A stretch of 64,000 nt of DNA, from positions 124,001 to 188,000 of the forward strand of contig NZ_SDHY01000002.1 of the NCBI RefSeq assembly GCF_004118285.1, in the 5' to 3' direction. Below the pieces are notes generated by a model. That model searched no databases and was not told the DNA's origin. It was given only the letters and a program-made list of their open reading frames with translations. This stretch comes from Aquirufa rosea. GTDB lineage: Bacteria; Bacteroidota; Bacteroidia; Cytophagales; Spirosomataceae. The position numbers and the translations under genes were made by a program. Numbering within the stretch: the stretch's first letter is position 1; every line of letters begins with the position of its first letter. This document shows positions 1 to 8,679 of the stretch, in pieces.

Positions 1-1
1 A

Positions 2-1477
2 GGTGGCTACAAACAATCTTGGGATATTCGCCTGGGAAATGTAAGTAATGCACACCGCTTTTATGCCTCATTTTGGCAACAGCAAGGATATCGGGAACAG
101 TCAGCCATGAAAAAACAATGGTTCTCCTATGAGTGGAACAAGAGCTTTAGTACTTCTGGGGCCATCAATGTATTGGCTTACTATGGAGACTTAGCCTACC
201 AAACACCGGGTGGACTAACCTTGAAGCAATACCAAGAAAATCCGACACAAGCCAGACCTGCGGCTGGGGCCATTCGAGGTGCTGTGGAACAAATGGCAAC
301 CTTTAAGTTAAAAAGCTATTTAGTAGGTGCCCATGTCTCCAATGCTTGGAATGCTCGCTGGGCTTGGGATGCCATGCATGCTTTACAAGTGAATCAAGTG
401 GAAAACCCAACCATTCGAAATTATGAACTTAGAAATGAGCCTAATGTCAATAACCGTGGGGTAATTCATTATAAACAAGCAGCAGGCCAGGGCCAATTCA
501 CTTGGGATATCGGTTATGAATTTCAATCTGGACAATTTGATAGCCGAACTTATGGTAACCGCAAAGGGATAAAAGACACCCTACAATTTGAGCAAAATAC
601 TCGTGTACAGCAAGGGGGTATTTTCACACAGATGGAATACAATGGCCTAAAAAACTGGGCCTTTACCCTGGCTGGAAGCTACAATAAACTTTGGACCGAA
701 TTCCAATCAAGCGAGGGAATCTTCTCTCCTAGGTTAGCCATCGTACGCCAACTAAGTCCATATCAATATTTGGTGGGGAAAATAGCGCATGGTTTTTCTC
801 CTCCCAGCATAGCGGAGATACGTCCATCGACCAATGTCATCAATCGTACTTTGAGAGCTGAAAAAGGTTGGAATTATGAATTGAGTTATCGAGGTTTACT
901 ACCCAAAGCTAATTTAACTTGGGATTTAAGTTTGTACCAGTTCAATTTAGATGAAACTATTGTACTGAGAAGAGCTGCTGACGGTGCTGACTTTTACGAT
1001 AATGTGGGGAAAACTACCCAACAAGGTATGGAATTAAGTGTACAATGGACGGCCACGCCCTTCGTACAAATCCTGTCGGCCACCACCTGGCAGAATTTCC
1101 GATTTACCGATTATAATTCAGCTGGAAGGAATTATTCAGGAAACTTCCTGACAGGAACCAGCCCATTCCAACAATCCCTATTATTGGTGTGGAATTTATT
1201 ACCTGGCTTAAAATGGAATCAGCAACTCCTCATGACAGATTATATTTACCTGAATGATGCCAATACGGACATTTTGCCTTCTAGCCGATTATGGAACTCT
1301 AAAATTTCTTATCAGAAACGACAGGCAAAATACAGCTGGGAGCTTTGGTTTGCTATGGACAATTTATTCAATGAAAAATACAGCGCTGGCCCTGACTTGA
1401 ATGCCGTGGGCGCCAGGTATTATAATGCCTCACCAGGAAGGAATTTTTCGGGTGGACTGAAAATTGGCTTCTTTTGA
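2..1477 (+). CDS. TonB-dependent outer-membrane receptor, C-terminal part
   Basis: The reading frame is open from base 2, so the gene begins before the window; only the C-terminal ~491 residues are present. The alternating aromatic/polar beta-strand pattern, the segment LFNEKYSAGPDLNAVGARYY and the terminal strand ending G-F-F are typical of the last strands of a TonB-dependent transporter barrel. Such receptors import siderophores, cobalamin, metals or glycans using TonB energy. The plug domain lies outside, so the substrate cannot be told. The stop codon directly touches the stop of the convergent LytTR regulator gene. Confidence 0.85.
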   Translation, partial: GGYKQSWDIRLGNVSNAHRFYASFWQQQGYREQSAMKKQWFSYEWNKSFSTSGAINVLAYYGDLAYQTPGGLTLKQYQENPTQARPAAGAIRGAVEQMATFKLKSYLVGAHVSNAWNARWAWDAMHALQVNQVENPTIRNYELRNEPNVNNRGVIHYKQAAGQGQFTWDIGYEFQSGQFDSRTYGNRKGIKDTLQFEQNTRVQQGGIFTQMEYNGLKNWAFTLAGSYNKLWTEFQSSEGIFSPRLAIVRQLSPYQYLVGKIAHGFSPPSIAEIRPSTNVINRTLRAEKGWNYELSYRGLLPKANLTWDLSLYQFNLDETIVLRRAADGADFYDNVGKTTQQGMELSVQWTATPFVQILSATTWQNFRFTDYNSAGRNYSGNFLTGTSPFQQSLLLVWNLLPGLKWNQQLLMTDYIYLNDANTDILPSSRLWNSKISYQKRQAKYSWELWFAMDNLFNEKYSAGPDLNAVGARYYNASPGRNFSGGLKIGFF

Positions 1478-2227
1478 TTAGGAAGGTCTAGTAAAATTAA
1501 GCTTTTCCATTAATTCGCTTGCATGCGAATCACTCACAGGAATATCAAAATTCCCAATTTTGATTCTTTGTTGCTTGATAGACTCAATTTTCCTCATGTT
1601 GACAATGAAGGATTTATGCACACGCATGAATAAATGACTACTTACTTTTGCTTCTATGGACTTCATGGTCAGCTTCGTTAAAATTGGCCTTTTCTCTCCT
1701 TCCAAATAAATTTTCACATAATCCTTCAGGCCCTCAATATGTGTGATTTGAGGAATTGAAATTTTCACCAAGGAATATTCCACATTCACAAAGAAGAAAT
1801 CTTCTTGGGGTGCAGCTTCTGGGGTGGTTGTTTTAGAATTAGTCCCCAACTTATTCTTTTTAAGTTGGAATAATTCCAAGGCTTTATGTGCAGCCAGACT
1901 AAAACGTTCAATGCTTACAGGCTTCATTAAATAATCCACAACATCTAGCTCATAGCTGCTTTCTACCGCATAATGGTCATAAGCAGTCACCAAAATGGTC
2001 AATGGCTTCTCTTTCAAGGTTTGTAAAAATTGTGTCCCTAACATACCGGGCATTTGAATATCCAAAAAAATCAAATCGACCGATTGTTTCTGTAGAACTT
2101 CCATGGCGTCGAAGGCATTCTTGCAAGATGCAACTAATTCTAAGAAGGGAATTTGTCTTACATTCTCTTCTAATAATTTCCGCCCCATATTTTCATCGTC
2201 CACCACGATACATTGTAGCTTTTCCAT
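1478..2227 (-). CDS. LytTR-family response regulator
   Basis: A 249-residue LytR/AlgR-type regulator. Residues ~4-120 form a receiver domain with the acidic pair D10/D11, the phospho-acceptor D56 in the segment DLIFLDIQMPG and the conserved lysine in DYLMKPVS. Residues ~145-245 form a LytTR DNA-binding domain (the stretch HIEGLKDYVKIYL and the RVHKSFIVNM motif are typical). It lies four bases downstream of the sensor kinase gene, so the two are co-transcribed and form a two-component pair. Its target genes cannot be told from the sequence. Confidence 0.93.
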   Translation of the reverse strand: MEKLQCIVVDDENMGRKLLEENVRQIPFLELVASCKNAFDAMEVLQKQSVDLIFLDIQMPGMLGTQFLQTLKEKPLTILVTAYDHYAVESSYELDVVDYLMKPVSIERFSLAAHKALELFQLKKNKLGTNSKTTTPEAAPQEDFFFVNVEYSLVKISIPQITHIEGLKDYVKIYLEGEKRPILTKLTMKSIEAKVSSHLFMRVHKSFIVNMRKIESIKQQRIKIGNFDIPVSDSHASELMEKLNFTRPS

Positions 2228-2231
2228 ATGC

Positions 2232-3293
2232 TTAAATTTTATGCAATTTTAATCGCAATACTACTTTAAAATCTCTTTCTAAATCTTGGATTTCCAATAC
2301 ATGCCGGCCCGTATACAATAATTCCAGTCTTCGACGAACATTTTTCAAACCTATACCTGAGCTTTCATCCTTGACCATCGGATCCCTGTCCCCTTTTTTA
2401 TTTTCCACCTGAAAATTCAAAATCCCCTCTTCCACGACAAATCTTATTTTAATAATGGGATCCACCACGAATCCAACACCATGTTTAAATGCATTTTCTA
2501 CAAATGGAATCAAAAGCATAGGTTCAATCACACTATTAAGCAATGTTCCCACTTGTTCAAACTCAATTTTCACATCATCCTCAAAACGCATTTTCTGTAA
2601 ATCAATATAATTTTTCAAATATTCCAATTCCTTACTCAATGGAATCATAGCTTGATCAGAATCATAGAGCATATAACGCATCAAATTAGAAAGCCGAATT
2701 GTCACATCCTCCGCTTGTTTATCTGCTTGGGTACGGATCAAATACACGATGCTGTTCAATACATTGAAAATAAAATGCGGTGAAATTTGGGAACGTAAAA
2801 AAGAGAGCTCTGATTTCATTTGCTCATTTTTTGATTCCTCATTTCTGGCTTCAATAGTAATAAACTCAAGTAATAAGCCATAAGTAGAGGCTATTCCCGT
2901 AATCATGATCAAGGGAAAAAACCCATTGAGTGTAGGCCATTCCATCGACTGCTCATCGAAGGGCAGCACATAGGCCATTAGGAAATATTGGATGAACCAA
3001 AAGGAAATAACCAATAAAATGACGGCTACGATGTATTGAAGTACGCCTCCTTTTCTAAAAACAATGGGAATTAATACCAATGTAATGGTGTAAAACAGAG
3101 GCACTACTGTGCAAATTTCCAACCAAATATGCTCAGTAAATTCTGGATTTTGGTGTGGATGCGGATGTTCATTGGAGTGCGATTGATGCACAGGACTTAA
3201 TAGAGGTAATCCTATCCACAATCCCCATAAAATAAGATTGAATAGGATCTTAAACGTTCGTTGAGATTTAGGTTGTAATAAGGCTTTCCACAT
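2232..3293 (-). CDS. LytS-type sensor histidine kinase
   Basis: A 353-residue membrane kinase of the His_kinase (PF06580) family. Four hydrophobic segments lie at roughly residues 15-33, 57-79, 85-110 and 124-145. The phospho-acceptor is H173 in the motif QISPHFIFNVLNS, and the C-terminal ATPase has the N-box PFVENAFKHG and a glycine-rich GIGLKNVRRR segment. Between TM1 and TM2 there is a short extracytoplasmic loop very rich in histidine (residues ~36-55, seven His), suggesting metal sensing; this is inference. It is the first gene of the pair with the LytTR regulator. Confidence 0.93.
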   Translation of the reverse strand: MWKALLQPKSQRTFKILFNLILWGLWIGLPLLSPVHQSHSNEHPHPHQNPEFTEHIWLEICTVVPLFYTITLVLIPIVFRKGGVLQYIVAVILLVISFWFIQYFLMAYVLPFDEQSMEWPTLNGFFPLIMITGIASTYGLLLEFITIEARNEESKNEQMKSELSFLRSQISPHFIFNVLNSIVYLIRTQADKQAEDVTIRLSNLMRYMLYDSDQAMIPLSKELEYLKNYIDLQKMRFEDDVKIEFEQVGTLLNSVIEPMLLIPFVENAFKHGVGFVVDPIIKIRFVVEEGILNFQVENKKGDRDPMVKDESSGIGLKNVRRRLELLYTGRHVLEIQDLERDFKVVLRLKLHKI

Positions 3294-3311
3294 ACACGCA
3301 ATATTCTATAA

Positions 3312-3319
3312 CAAAGCTA
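3312..3319 (-). promoter_or_regulatory. Probable -7 box of the kinase-regulator operon
   Basis: On the minus strand the sequence TAGCTTTG matches the Bacteroidota TAnnTTTG box and ends 18 bases before the kinase ATG. A TTTG lies only 12 bases upstream rather than about 20, so the upstream half is atypical. Confidence 0.45.
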
Positions 3320-3526
3320 GCCAAACATCATCAAATTAGAAATCCAGTCTACAGGAGCGGTAATTGCATCGACCAATGAGAAAATTCAGCCAACCAATAA
3401 TTTAAACCATTCTTATCGACAAAATAAGCTCATACATCCTCCTTTGAACTAGGCTAATCGAATATAAAAAAATTCTAGAGAAATGCTACCTACCTTAGTC
3501 GAACCAAAAAGAAAAACCAACCTTGT

Positions 3527-4216
3527 ATGAAACTTTATTCAATCCGCCTTATCATTTTCTCCTATTTATCCGTTTTCCTATTTCATGCTGCTATAGCACA
3601 AAATTCCCAATCTGCCCAAGATAGGAAAGAAAGTCCAAATACAAGTGAGCCCAAGACCTTATTCAAGGTCAATTCGTCTAACAAATTAAAAAGTTATGGT
3701 TTATCATTTTCTCCCATATTTCAGTTTGGTCAACTTGGCCCTCAAGAAGGCGGCATATTAGCCTTACACCTGAATAATAAATGGGAGATTGGTGGTAGTT
3801 TTATAGGAAGCATGCGTCATAGAAATGAACTCTATTCCAATGATTTAAGACAAAGCTTCGCCGCATTATCTGTGGCCTACACACCCAAAGCTAATAACCT
3901 AGTTCACATTAGCTTTCCCCTGATGATTGGTGCAATTCGATACAACGACGGTCTAGAGCCAAGATTAGTTAATTCTACTGCCATGCCGGGTCCTGGACGT
4001 TCAGGGGATTATTACTGGAGATACAGTCGAAGTGCTTTTGGTTTACAGCCTGGAGTTAATGCAGAATTAAATGTGCACAAATACATTCGGTTTTTTGTAG
4101 GAGCCAACTACCGCCTAGCCATTGGGAATGATGAATTACCTGAATTATCAGGTCTTTCCGGACAGATAGGCTTAAAAGTCGGCTTCTTTAATCACCAATT
4201 ACCTAGTAAAAAATAA
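3527..4216 (+). CDS. Small outer-membrane beta-barrel-like protein
   Basis: I do not recognise a named family. The 229-residue product starts with a clear Sec signal (charged start, then a hydrophobic stretch ending at AIAQ, cleavage near residue 25). The mature part has a short polar segment followed by alternating strands with Gly and aromatic residues (for example GLSFSPIFQFGQLG, GLQPGVNAELNVHKYIRFFVG, GLSGQIGLKVGFF), as in porin-like or OmpA-like barrels of Bacteroidota. It is monocistronic, divergent from the kinase-regulator pair and ended by a strong hairpin. The divergent position makes it a candidate target of that two-component system. Confidence 0.65.
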   Translation: MKLYSIRLIIFSYLSVFLFHAAIAQNSQSAQDRKESPNTSEPKTLFKVNSSNKLKSYGLSFSPIFQFGQLGPQEGGILALHLNNKWEIGGSFIGSMRHRNELYSNDLRQSFAALSVAYTPKANNLVHISFPLMIGAIRYNDGLEPRLVNSTAMPGPGRSGDYYWRYSRSAFGLQPGVNAELNVHKYIRFFVGANYRLAIGNDELPELSGLSGQIGLKVGFFNHQLPSKK

Positions 4217-4236
4217 TCTACTTTCAGTGTATAAAA

Positions 4237-4262
4237 AAAGGCGAACTGTTTGGTTCGCCTTT
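4237..4262. terminator. Bidirectional intrinsic terminator
   Basis: A 10-bp perfect stem (AAAGGCGAAC with GTTCGCCTTT) and a six-base loop, with A and T tracts on the two sides. It sits between the barrel gene and the end of the nuo operon and can serve both. Confidence 0.9.
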
Positions 4263-4278
4263 TCTATGTTTTCTATAC

Positions 4279-4794
4279 TTAGAAATTCCTTTCTCCTGCT
4301 TCTCTCTTACCTAAAAGAACTGCACCTACCATTGCAACAAAGAACAAGATAGAAACTAATTCAAATGGTAGTAAAAACTCTCCATAGAGAACTTGTCCTA
4401 GGTTTTCAACCATACCCGTCTGTGAATTAAACTTCTCCAAAGCTGGTCCAGGAATGGCATTTTTACGCACAATGGCAATCAAGACCACCAAGAGTGAGCC
4501 AGCCACAATGGATCCCGCTAATTTGGTCATGGAGCTCTTGGCTTCAGGTGTATTTTTCTTCAAATCAAACATCATGATGACGAACAAAAACAATACCATG
4601 ATGGCTCCGGCATACACAATGATATTCACAGCCATCAAAAACTGTGCATTTAACAACACATAGTGTGCCGAAATGCAAAAAAAGGTAAACACCAAATACA
4701 AGACACTGTGGATGGGATTTTTAGACAAAATCACCATCAAGGCGCTCAATAAAGTTAATGCCGATAAAAAATACCAAATATTAGAGATTTCCAT
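4279..4794 (-). CDS. nuoJ: NADH-quinone oxidoreductase subunit J
   Basis: A membrane subunit of respiratory complex I. The ~171-residue protein has five hydrophobic helices. The segment IIVYAGAIMVLFLFVIMMF corresponds to the conserved third helix of NuoJ, which carries the pi-bulge of the proton path. The frame also opens at a TTG at 4812, but that overlaps the end of nuoI; the ATG at 4794, eight bases after the nuoI stop, gives the usual N-terminus. It is the last gene of this operon: a terminator and a convergent gene follow, so nuoK, L, M and N are elsewhere. Confidence 0.93.
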   Translation of the reverse strand: MEISNIWYFLSALTLLSALMVILSKNPIHSVLYLVFTFFCISAHYVLLNAQFLMAVNIIVYAGAIMVLFLFVIMMFDLKKNTPEAKSSMTKLAGSIVAGSLLVVLIAIVRKNAIPGPALEKFNSQTGMVENLGQVLYGEFLLPFELVSILFFVAMVGAVLLGKREAGERNF

Positions 4795-4802
4795 ACATTC
4801 AA

Positions 4803-5321
4803 TTATTTCCAACCATCGCGTAAATAGCGCTGATCCATTTTTTCAACTAATTTATCTTTCCCCCAAATAACCTCATCTCTTTCATGGAAGACAGGCACCA
4901 TTTTATCATGCTGTAAATAGATGGCTTGTTTAGGACAAGCCTCCTCACACAATCCGCAGAAAATGCAACGAAGCATATTGATTTCGTAGACCTTAGCATA
5001 TTTCTCTTCACGGTACAATGCTTCCTCTCCTGGTTTTCTTTCTTCAGCTACCATGGAAATAGCCTCTGCAGGACAAGCCACAGCGCATAAGCCACAGGCA
5101 GTACAACGCTCAGCACCTGCCTCATCACGCTTTAATATGTGCTGTCCACGATACACAGGACCCAAATAGCGTTTTTGCTCTGGGTAACGAATCGTTACAG
5201 GCTTTGAAAAGAAGTGTTTTAAGGTAGTGGCCATACCGCCTACAATGGCAGGCAAATATAAACGCTCCGCTAGGGTCATTTCCCCTTGTTCCAATACCTT
5301 GGTTTTATTGCTCAATTTCAT
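4803..5321 (-). CDS. nuoI: NADH-quinone oxidoreductase subunit I
   Basis: The 172-residue peripheral-arm subunit carries clusters N6a and N6b. Two 4Fe-4S motifs are visible: CTACGLCAVACP (about residues 64-75) and CIFCGLCEEACP (about residues 109-120). An N-terminal amphipathic segment docks on NuoH. The gene follows nuoH by four bases and precedes nuoJ by eight. Confidence 0.97.
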   Translation of the reverse strand: MKLSNKTKVLEQGEMTLAERLYLPAIVGGMATTLKHFFSKPVTIRYPEQKRYLGPVYRGQHILKRDEAGAERCTACGLCAVACPAEAISMVAEERKPGEEALYREEKYAKVYEINMLRCIFCGLCEEACPKQAIYLQHDKMVPVFHERDEVIWGKDKLVEKMDQRYLRDGWK

Positions 5322-5325
5322 ATAC

Positions 5326-6450
5326 CTAAGCTATTTTTTTCTTAACGGTTAATTGATCATACACAAACAATGCGGCAATTAAAAGAATAAGACCTGCCAC
5401 AGATACCATAAAAGGTTTACCAAGTAATATACCTAGTCCAGTGATTACCACATTGTACATGGCCAAAGGAATTAATCCTGTCCATCCCAAGTTCATTAAT
5501 TGATCATAACGAAATCTTGGAATCGTCCAGCGAACCCACATAAATACAAATACGAAAGCTAAAGATTTACCCAACAAAGCTCCTACACCTACAAAACTAG
5601 CTACATTGCTACCGAACTGTTGTGTCACAAAATCTATACCTGGATAGTCATAACCTCCAAAATAAAGAGTCGCCATAACTGCACCAGAAATAAACATGTT
5701 GATGTATTCTGCAAATAGGTAAAAACCTAATTTCATAGATGAGTACTCCGTATGGTATCCACCAATCAATTCCGTTTCACATTCCGGCAAGTCGAATGGA
5801 GTACGATTACACTCGGCAAAAGCACAAATAATAAAAATAATGAAGCCTAGTGGTTGGTAAAATATATTCCAATGACCGTTTTGTTGCACCTCTACAATTT
5901 CCTTCGTAGACAATGAACCAGTAATCATTAAAATGGTAATGATGGCCATACCCATGGCCAACTCATAAGAAATATTTTGAGAAGCAGCACGAATGGCTCC
6001 TAACAAAGCAAATTTATTATTGGAAGCCCATCCACCAATCATGATGCCATAAACGCCCAATGAAACGATACCAAACACCCATAAAATTCCGATGTTCACA
6101 TCAATTCCTTGTAGGTCAAAACTTACACCATCAATAGTCACCGTATCCCCAAATGGAACTACGGCTGAAGTCATGAGCGCTGTTAGCATAGAAATACATG
6201 GACCTGCAATAAACAACCATTTATTAGAGTTAGCTGGAATAAAATCTTCTTTCATGAACATTTTAACCGCATCCGCCAAAGGCTGTAATATACCAAAGGG
6301 TCCCGCACGATCAGGACCTACTCGGTCTTGCATAAAAGCAGCAATCTTTCGTTCAAAATAAGTGGAGTAGGCTGCTACCCCTAAGGTAATCGCAAATACG
6401 ACTCCTACAATGATGGCTTTAGCTATAAATACACTAGTAAGTAATTCCAT
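5326..6450 (-). CDS. nuoH: NADH-quinone oxidoreductase subunit H
   Basis: The 374-residue membrane subunit forms the quinone site with NuoB/NuoD. It has about eight to nine hydrophobic helices, the loop ERKIAAFMQDRVGPDRAGP after TM1 and the acidic segment RTPFDLPECETELIGGYHTE, both hallmarks of NuoH. It lies two bases after nuoG within the operon. Confidence 0.97.
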   Translation of the reverse strand: MELLTSVFIAKAIIVGVVFAITLGVAAYSTYFERKIAAFMQDRVGPDRAGPFGILQPLADAVKMFMKEDFIPANSNKWLFIAGPCISMLTALMTSAVVPFGDTVTIDGVSFDLQGIDVNIGILWVFGIVSLGVYGIMIGGWASNNKFALLGAIRAASQNISYELAMGMAIITILMITGSLSTKEIVEVQQNGHWNIFYQPLGFIIFIICAFAECNRTPFDLPECETELIGGYHTEYSSMKLGFYLFAEYINMFISGAVMATLYFGGYDYPGIDFVTQQFGSNVASFVGVGALLGKSLAFVFVFMWVRWTIPRFRYDQLMNLGWTGLIPLAMYNVVITGLGILLGKPFMVSVAGLILLIAALFVYDQLTVKKKIA

Positions 6451-6452
6451 AA

Positions 6453-7484
6453 TTATTTCTTTTCTGAACTGGGAAGACTCTTTTTAGCAGGTAAAAAACT
6501 ACGATCACGATTATCATCAATCGGCTTATAAGCCAGCGCCGCTTGCTTGATTGGGAAGGATGGCTTAATCAAATTAGCCCCGTACTTATTGGCTGAAATC
6601 ACCGAATGACGAGCTATTTTGGTTGGACCTTCAATCACCCAATCCGAAGTCTTCTTGCGCTCAAAGCGACAAGTATTACAAATGAAATCTTTTACCTCTC
6701 CCCACTCATTCTTACGCGCTGTAACACGAATAACTTCTTCTCCACGATACCACAAAGTTACCTTACCCGAGCATTTTTCACACTCACAATGAGCATCTTC
6801 TGGCTTAGAAAACCATACACGACTCTTAAAACGATACGTTCTGTCAGTCAGTGCCCCCACAGGACAAACGTCAATCACGTTTCCTGAGAAATCATTATCT
6901 ATAGCCTTTTCAATGTAGGTACTAATCTCCGCATGATCGCCTCGGTGCATTACCCCATGAACACGTCCTTCTGTCAACTGATCCGCTGCATACACACAAC
7001 GGTAACATAAAATACAACGATTCATGTTGAGCTTGATGTATGGGCCTAAATCCACAGGCTCAAACGTATTTCTCTCCTCTACAGTACGAGTAGAAGAAAC
7101 CCCATGCTCAAATGAAAAATCTTGAAGGTGACATTCTCCAGCTTGATCACAGACAGGACAATCTAATGGGTGATTTAACAATAAAAACTCAACAATACCT
7201 TTTCTAGTCTCTAATACTTGCTCATTGATGGTATTTTCAACAATCATACCATCTTGAACTGCTGTAATACAAGATGGCACTAGCTTAGGCATGGGTCTAG
7301 GATCTTTTTCTGAACCAGCTGTCACCTTAACCAAGCAGCCGCGGCATTTCCCGCCTGTTCCTTTCAAGGGCTCGTAATAACACATTGCAGGCGGAGCAAT
7401 CTCCGGACCTATCATCCTAGCTGCCTGCATAATGGTAGTACCTGGTTCTACCTCTAGCGTGATGTTATCAATTGTTACTTTCAT
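6453..7484 (-). CDS. nuoG: NADH-quinone oxidoreductase subunit G, short form
   Basis: This 343-residue iron-sulfur subunit has an N-terminal 2Fe-2S ferredoxin domain (GGKCRGCLVKV and a later Cys in VPSCITAV), the His-Cys motif HPLDCPVCDQAGECHLQDF for cluster N5, and a 4Fe-4S segment MNRCILCYRCVYA with a later VIDVCPVGAL. The C-terminus holds two more CxxC pairs (CECEKC, CNTC). The large molybdopterin-like domain of proteobacterial NuoG (about 900 residues) is absent; this short form is usual in Bacteroidota. A 33-base gap separates it from the upstream glycosyltransferase gene. Confidence 0.93.
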   Translation of the reverse strand: MKVTIDNITLEVEPGTTIMQAARMIGPEIAPPAMCYYEPLKGTGGKCRGCLVKVTAGSEKDPRPMPKLVPSCITAVQDGMIVENTINEQVLETRKGIVEFLLLNHPLDCPVCDQAGECHLQDFSFEHGVSSTRTVEERNTFEPVDLGPYIKLNMNRCILCYRCVYAADQLTEGRVHGVMHRGDHAEISTYIEKAIDNDFSGNVIDVCPVGALTDRTYRFKSRVWFSKPEDAHCECEKCSGKVTLWYRGEEVIRVTARKNEWGEVKDFICNTCRFERKKTSDWVIEGPTKIARHSVISANKYGANLIKPSFPIKQAALAYKPIDDNRDRSFLPAKKSLPSSEKK

Positions 7485-7517
7485 TTTCTATGTTTCCGGG
7501 TTGAAACCCTTGTTCTT

Positions 7518-8678
7518 TTAAAGCTCTTTTTCTAATTCTGCCCAACGCGCCATAAACGCTTCCACAGTGTACTGGGTTGACCTCAATTGTAATTCTTCTC
7601 CTATCTTTTCACGATTGGCGGCTGGGCTATCTAACCAATGAATGATTAATTCTGTCATTTGACCTTCATCCAGATAGTCGACCAACAAACCCTCTAAACC
7701 TCGGGTAAAATCAGCAATTCCACCACTTTCTTTAAAACCTAACACAGGCTTTGCTTGGTATCCCGCTTCCAACATAACCAATGGAAAGGGATCTTCACGA
7801 GAAGATAAGAAAAACAAATCCATCGCTTCAAAATAAGCTTTAGTATCTGCTTTAGCTGGGATTAAATGCACTTGCGCACTTACATCCCATTTTTCTTTTT
7901 CCTCCATTAACTCCGCTGAGTACAGATTATCCCCCATGCCTAACCAGATGAAATGCACATCAGGCCGCAAACGAATAACCTGCCTAGCTACCCGAATAAA
8001 TACATCCGTACCTTTACGCCATTCAGCCAATCCACACCCCAAAACGATTGGACTGGAAGCTGGGATATTCAAGTGCTCTCTAACTTGTTCCGTGGTACTG
8101 GATTTAGCTTTGGCTAATTCCGCCACCGGAGGTAATAAAGCTAATTTATCCTCACTAATCTCATATTTATCCTTCAGCAATAAACTTACCTGCTCAGAAA
8201 CCGCATATACCTTTTTAACCTTTTGAGCTAGAAACTGCATATCTTTTTCCGAAGCATAAGTCTCGCAGGAGAACTTCAATTCATGAACATAAGCTCCAAA
8301 TGCAATTTTCAAAGGACTTAACTGTTGCATCAATGACAATGAAGCCACAGTGTTTCCTAAGATTAAATCAAACTTTTGCTGGCGAAACTCTCTCAACATC
8401 GTCTGAATTTCTGCCTTATTAGGTTCCCGATCTGGTGAACTTTCCTCTCTTTTGAGAAAAGGTATTTTTTTAAAAAAATTTCTCGACTTACTATGCTCCC
8501 TTCTCCAAACCCATACCTCTGCATATTTACGATAGGTAGCTAATAAATCACCACCTTTCTCCAATAACAAAAATCCTTTTTGTCCATTCGCCGCATTTTC
8601 CTTCAACCAATGCAACAAGACCAATTGCGCTCCTGCCCTATTGGCATCATGTCCTACAAAAAGAATCTTTGCCGCCAT
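7518..8678 (-). CDS. Glycosyltransferase, GT4-like, embedded in the nuo operon
   Basis: A 386-residue protein with the two-Rossmann fold of GT-B enzymes. The N-terminus has GHDANRAGAQLVLLHWL, where many GT4 enzymes bind the acceptor. The C-terminal half has VLGCGLAEWRKGTDVFIRVA and the E-x7-E type donor motif in REDPFPLVMLEAG, followed by GGIADF. It would move a sugar from a nucleotide donor to a lipid or glycan; the substrates are unknown. Its ATG is one base after the nuoF stop, so translation is tightly coupled to nuoF. I know of no role for such an enzyme in complex I. Confidence 0.85.
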   Translation of the reverse strand: MAAKILFVGHDANRAGAQLVLLHWLKENAANGQKGFLLLEKGGDLLATYRKYAEVWVWRREHSKSRNFFKKIPFLKREESSPDREPNKAEIQTMLREFRQQKFDLILGNTVASLSLMQQLSPLKIAFGAYVHELKFSCETYASEKDMQFLAQKVKKVYAVSEQVSLLLKDKYEISEDKLALLPPVAELAKAKSSTTEQVREHLNIPASSPIVLGCGLAEWRKGTDVFIRVARQVIRLRPDVHFIWLGMGDNLYSAELMEEKEKWDVSAQVHLIPAKADTKAYFEAMDLFFLSSREDPFPLVMLEAGYQAKPVLGFKESGGIADFTRGLEGLLVDYLDEGQMTELIIHWLDSPAANREKIGEELQLRSTQYTVEAFMARWAELEKEL

Positions 8679-8679
8679 C

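Noticed and set aside
6453-7484. A truncated or broken nuoG
   Set aside because: All iron-sulfur motifs are present and short NuoG is normal in Bacteroidota.
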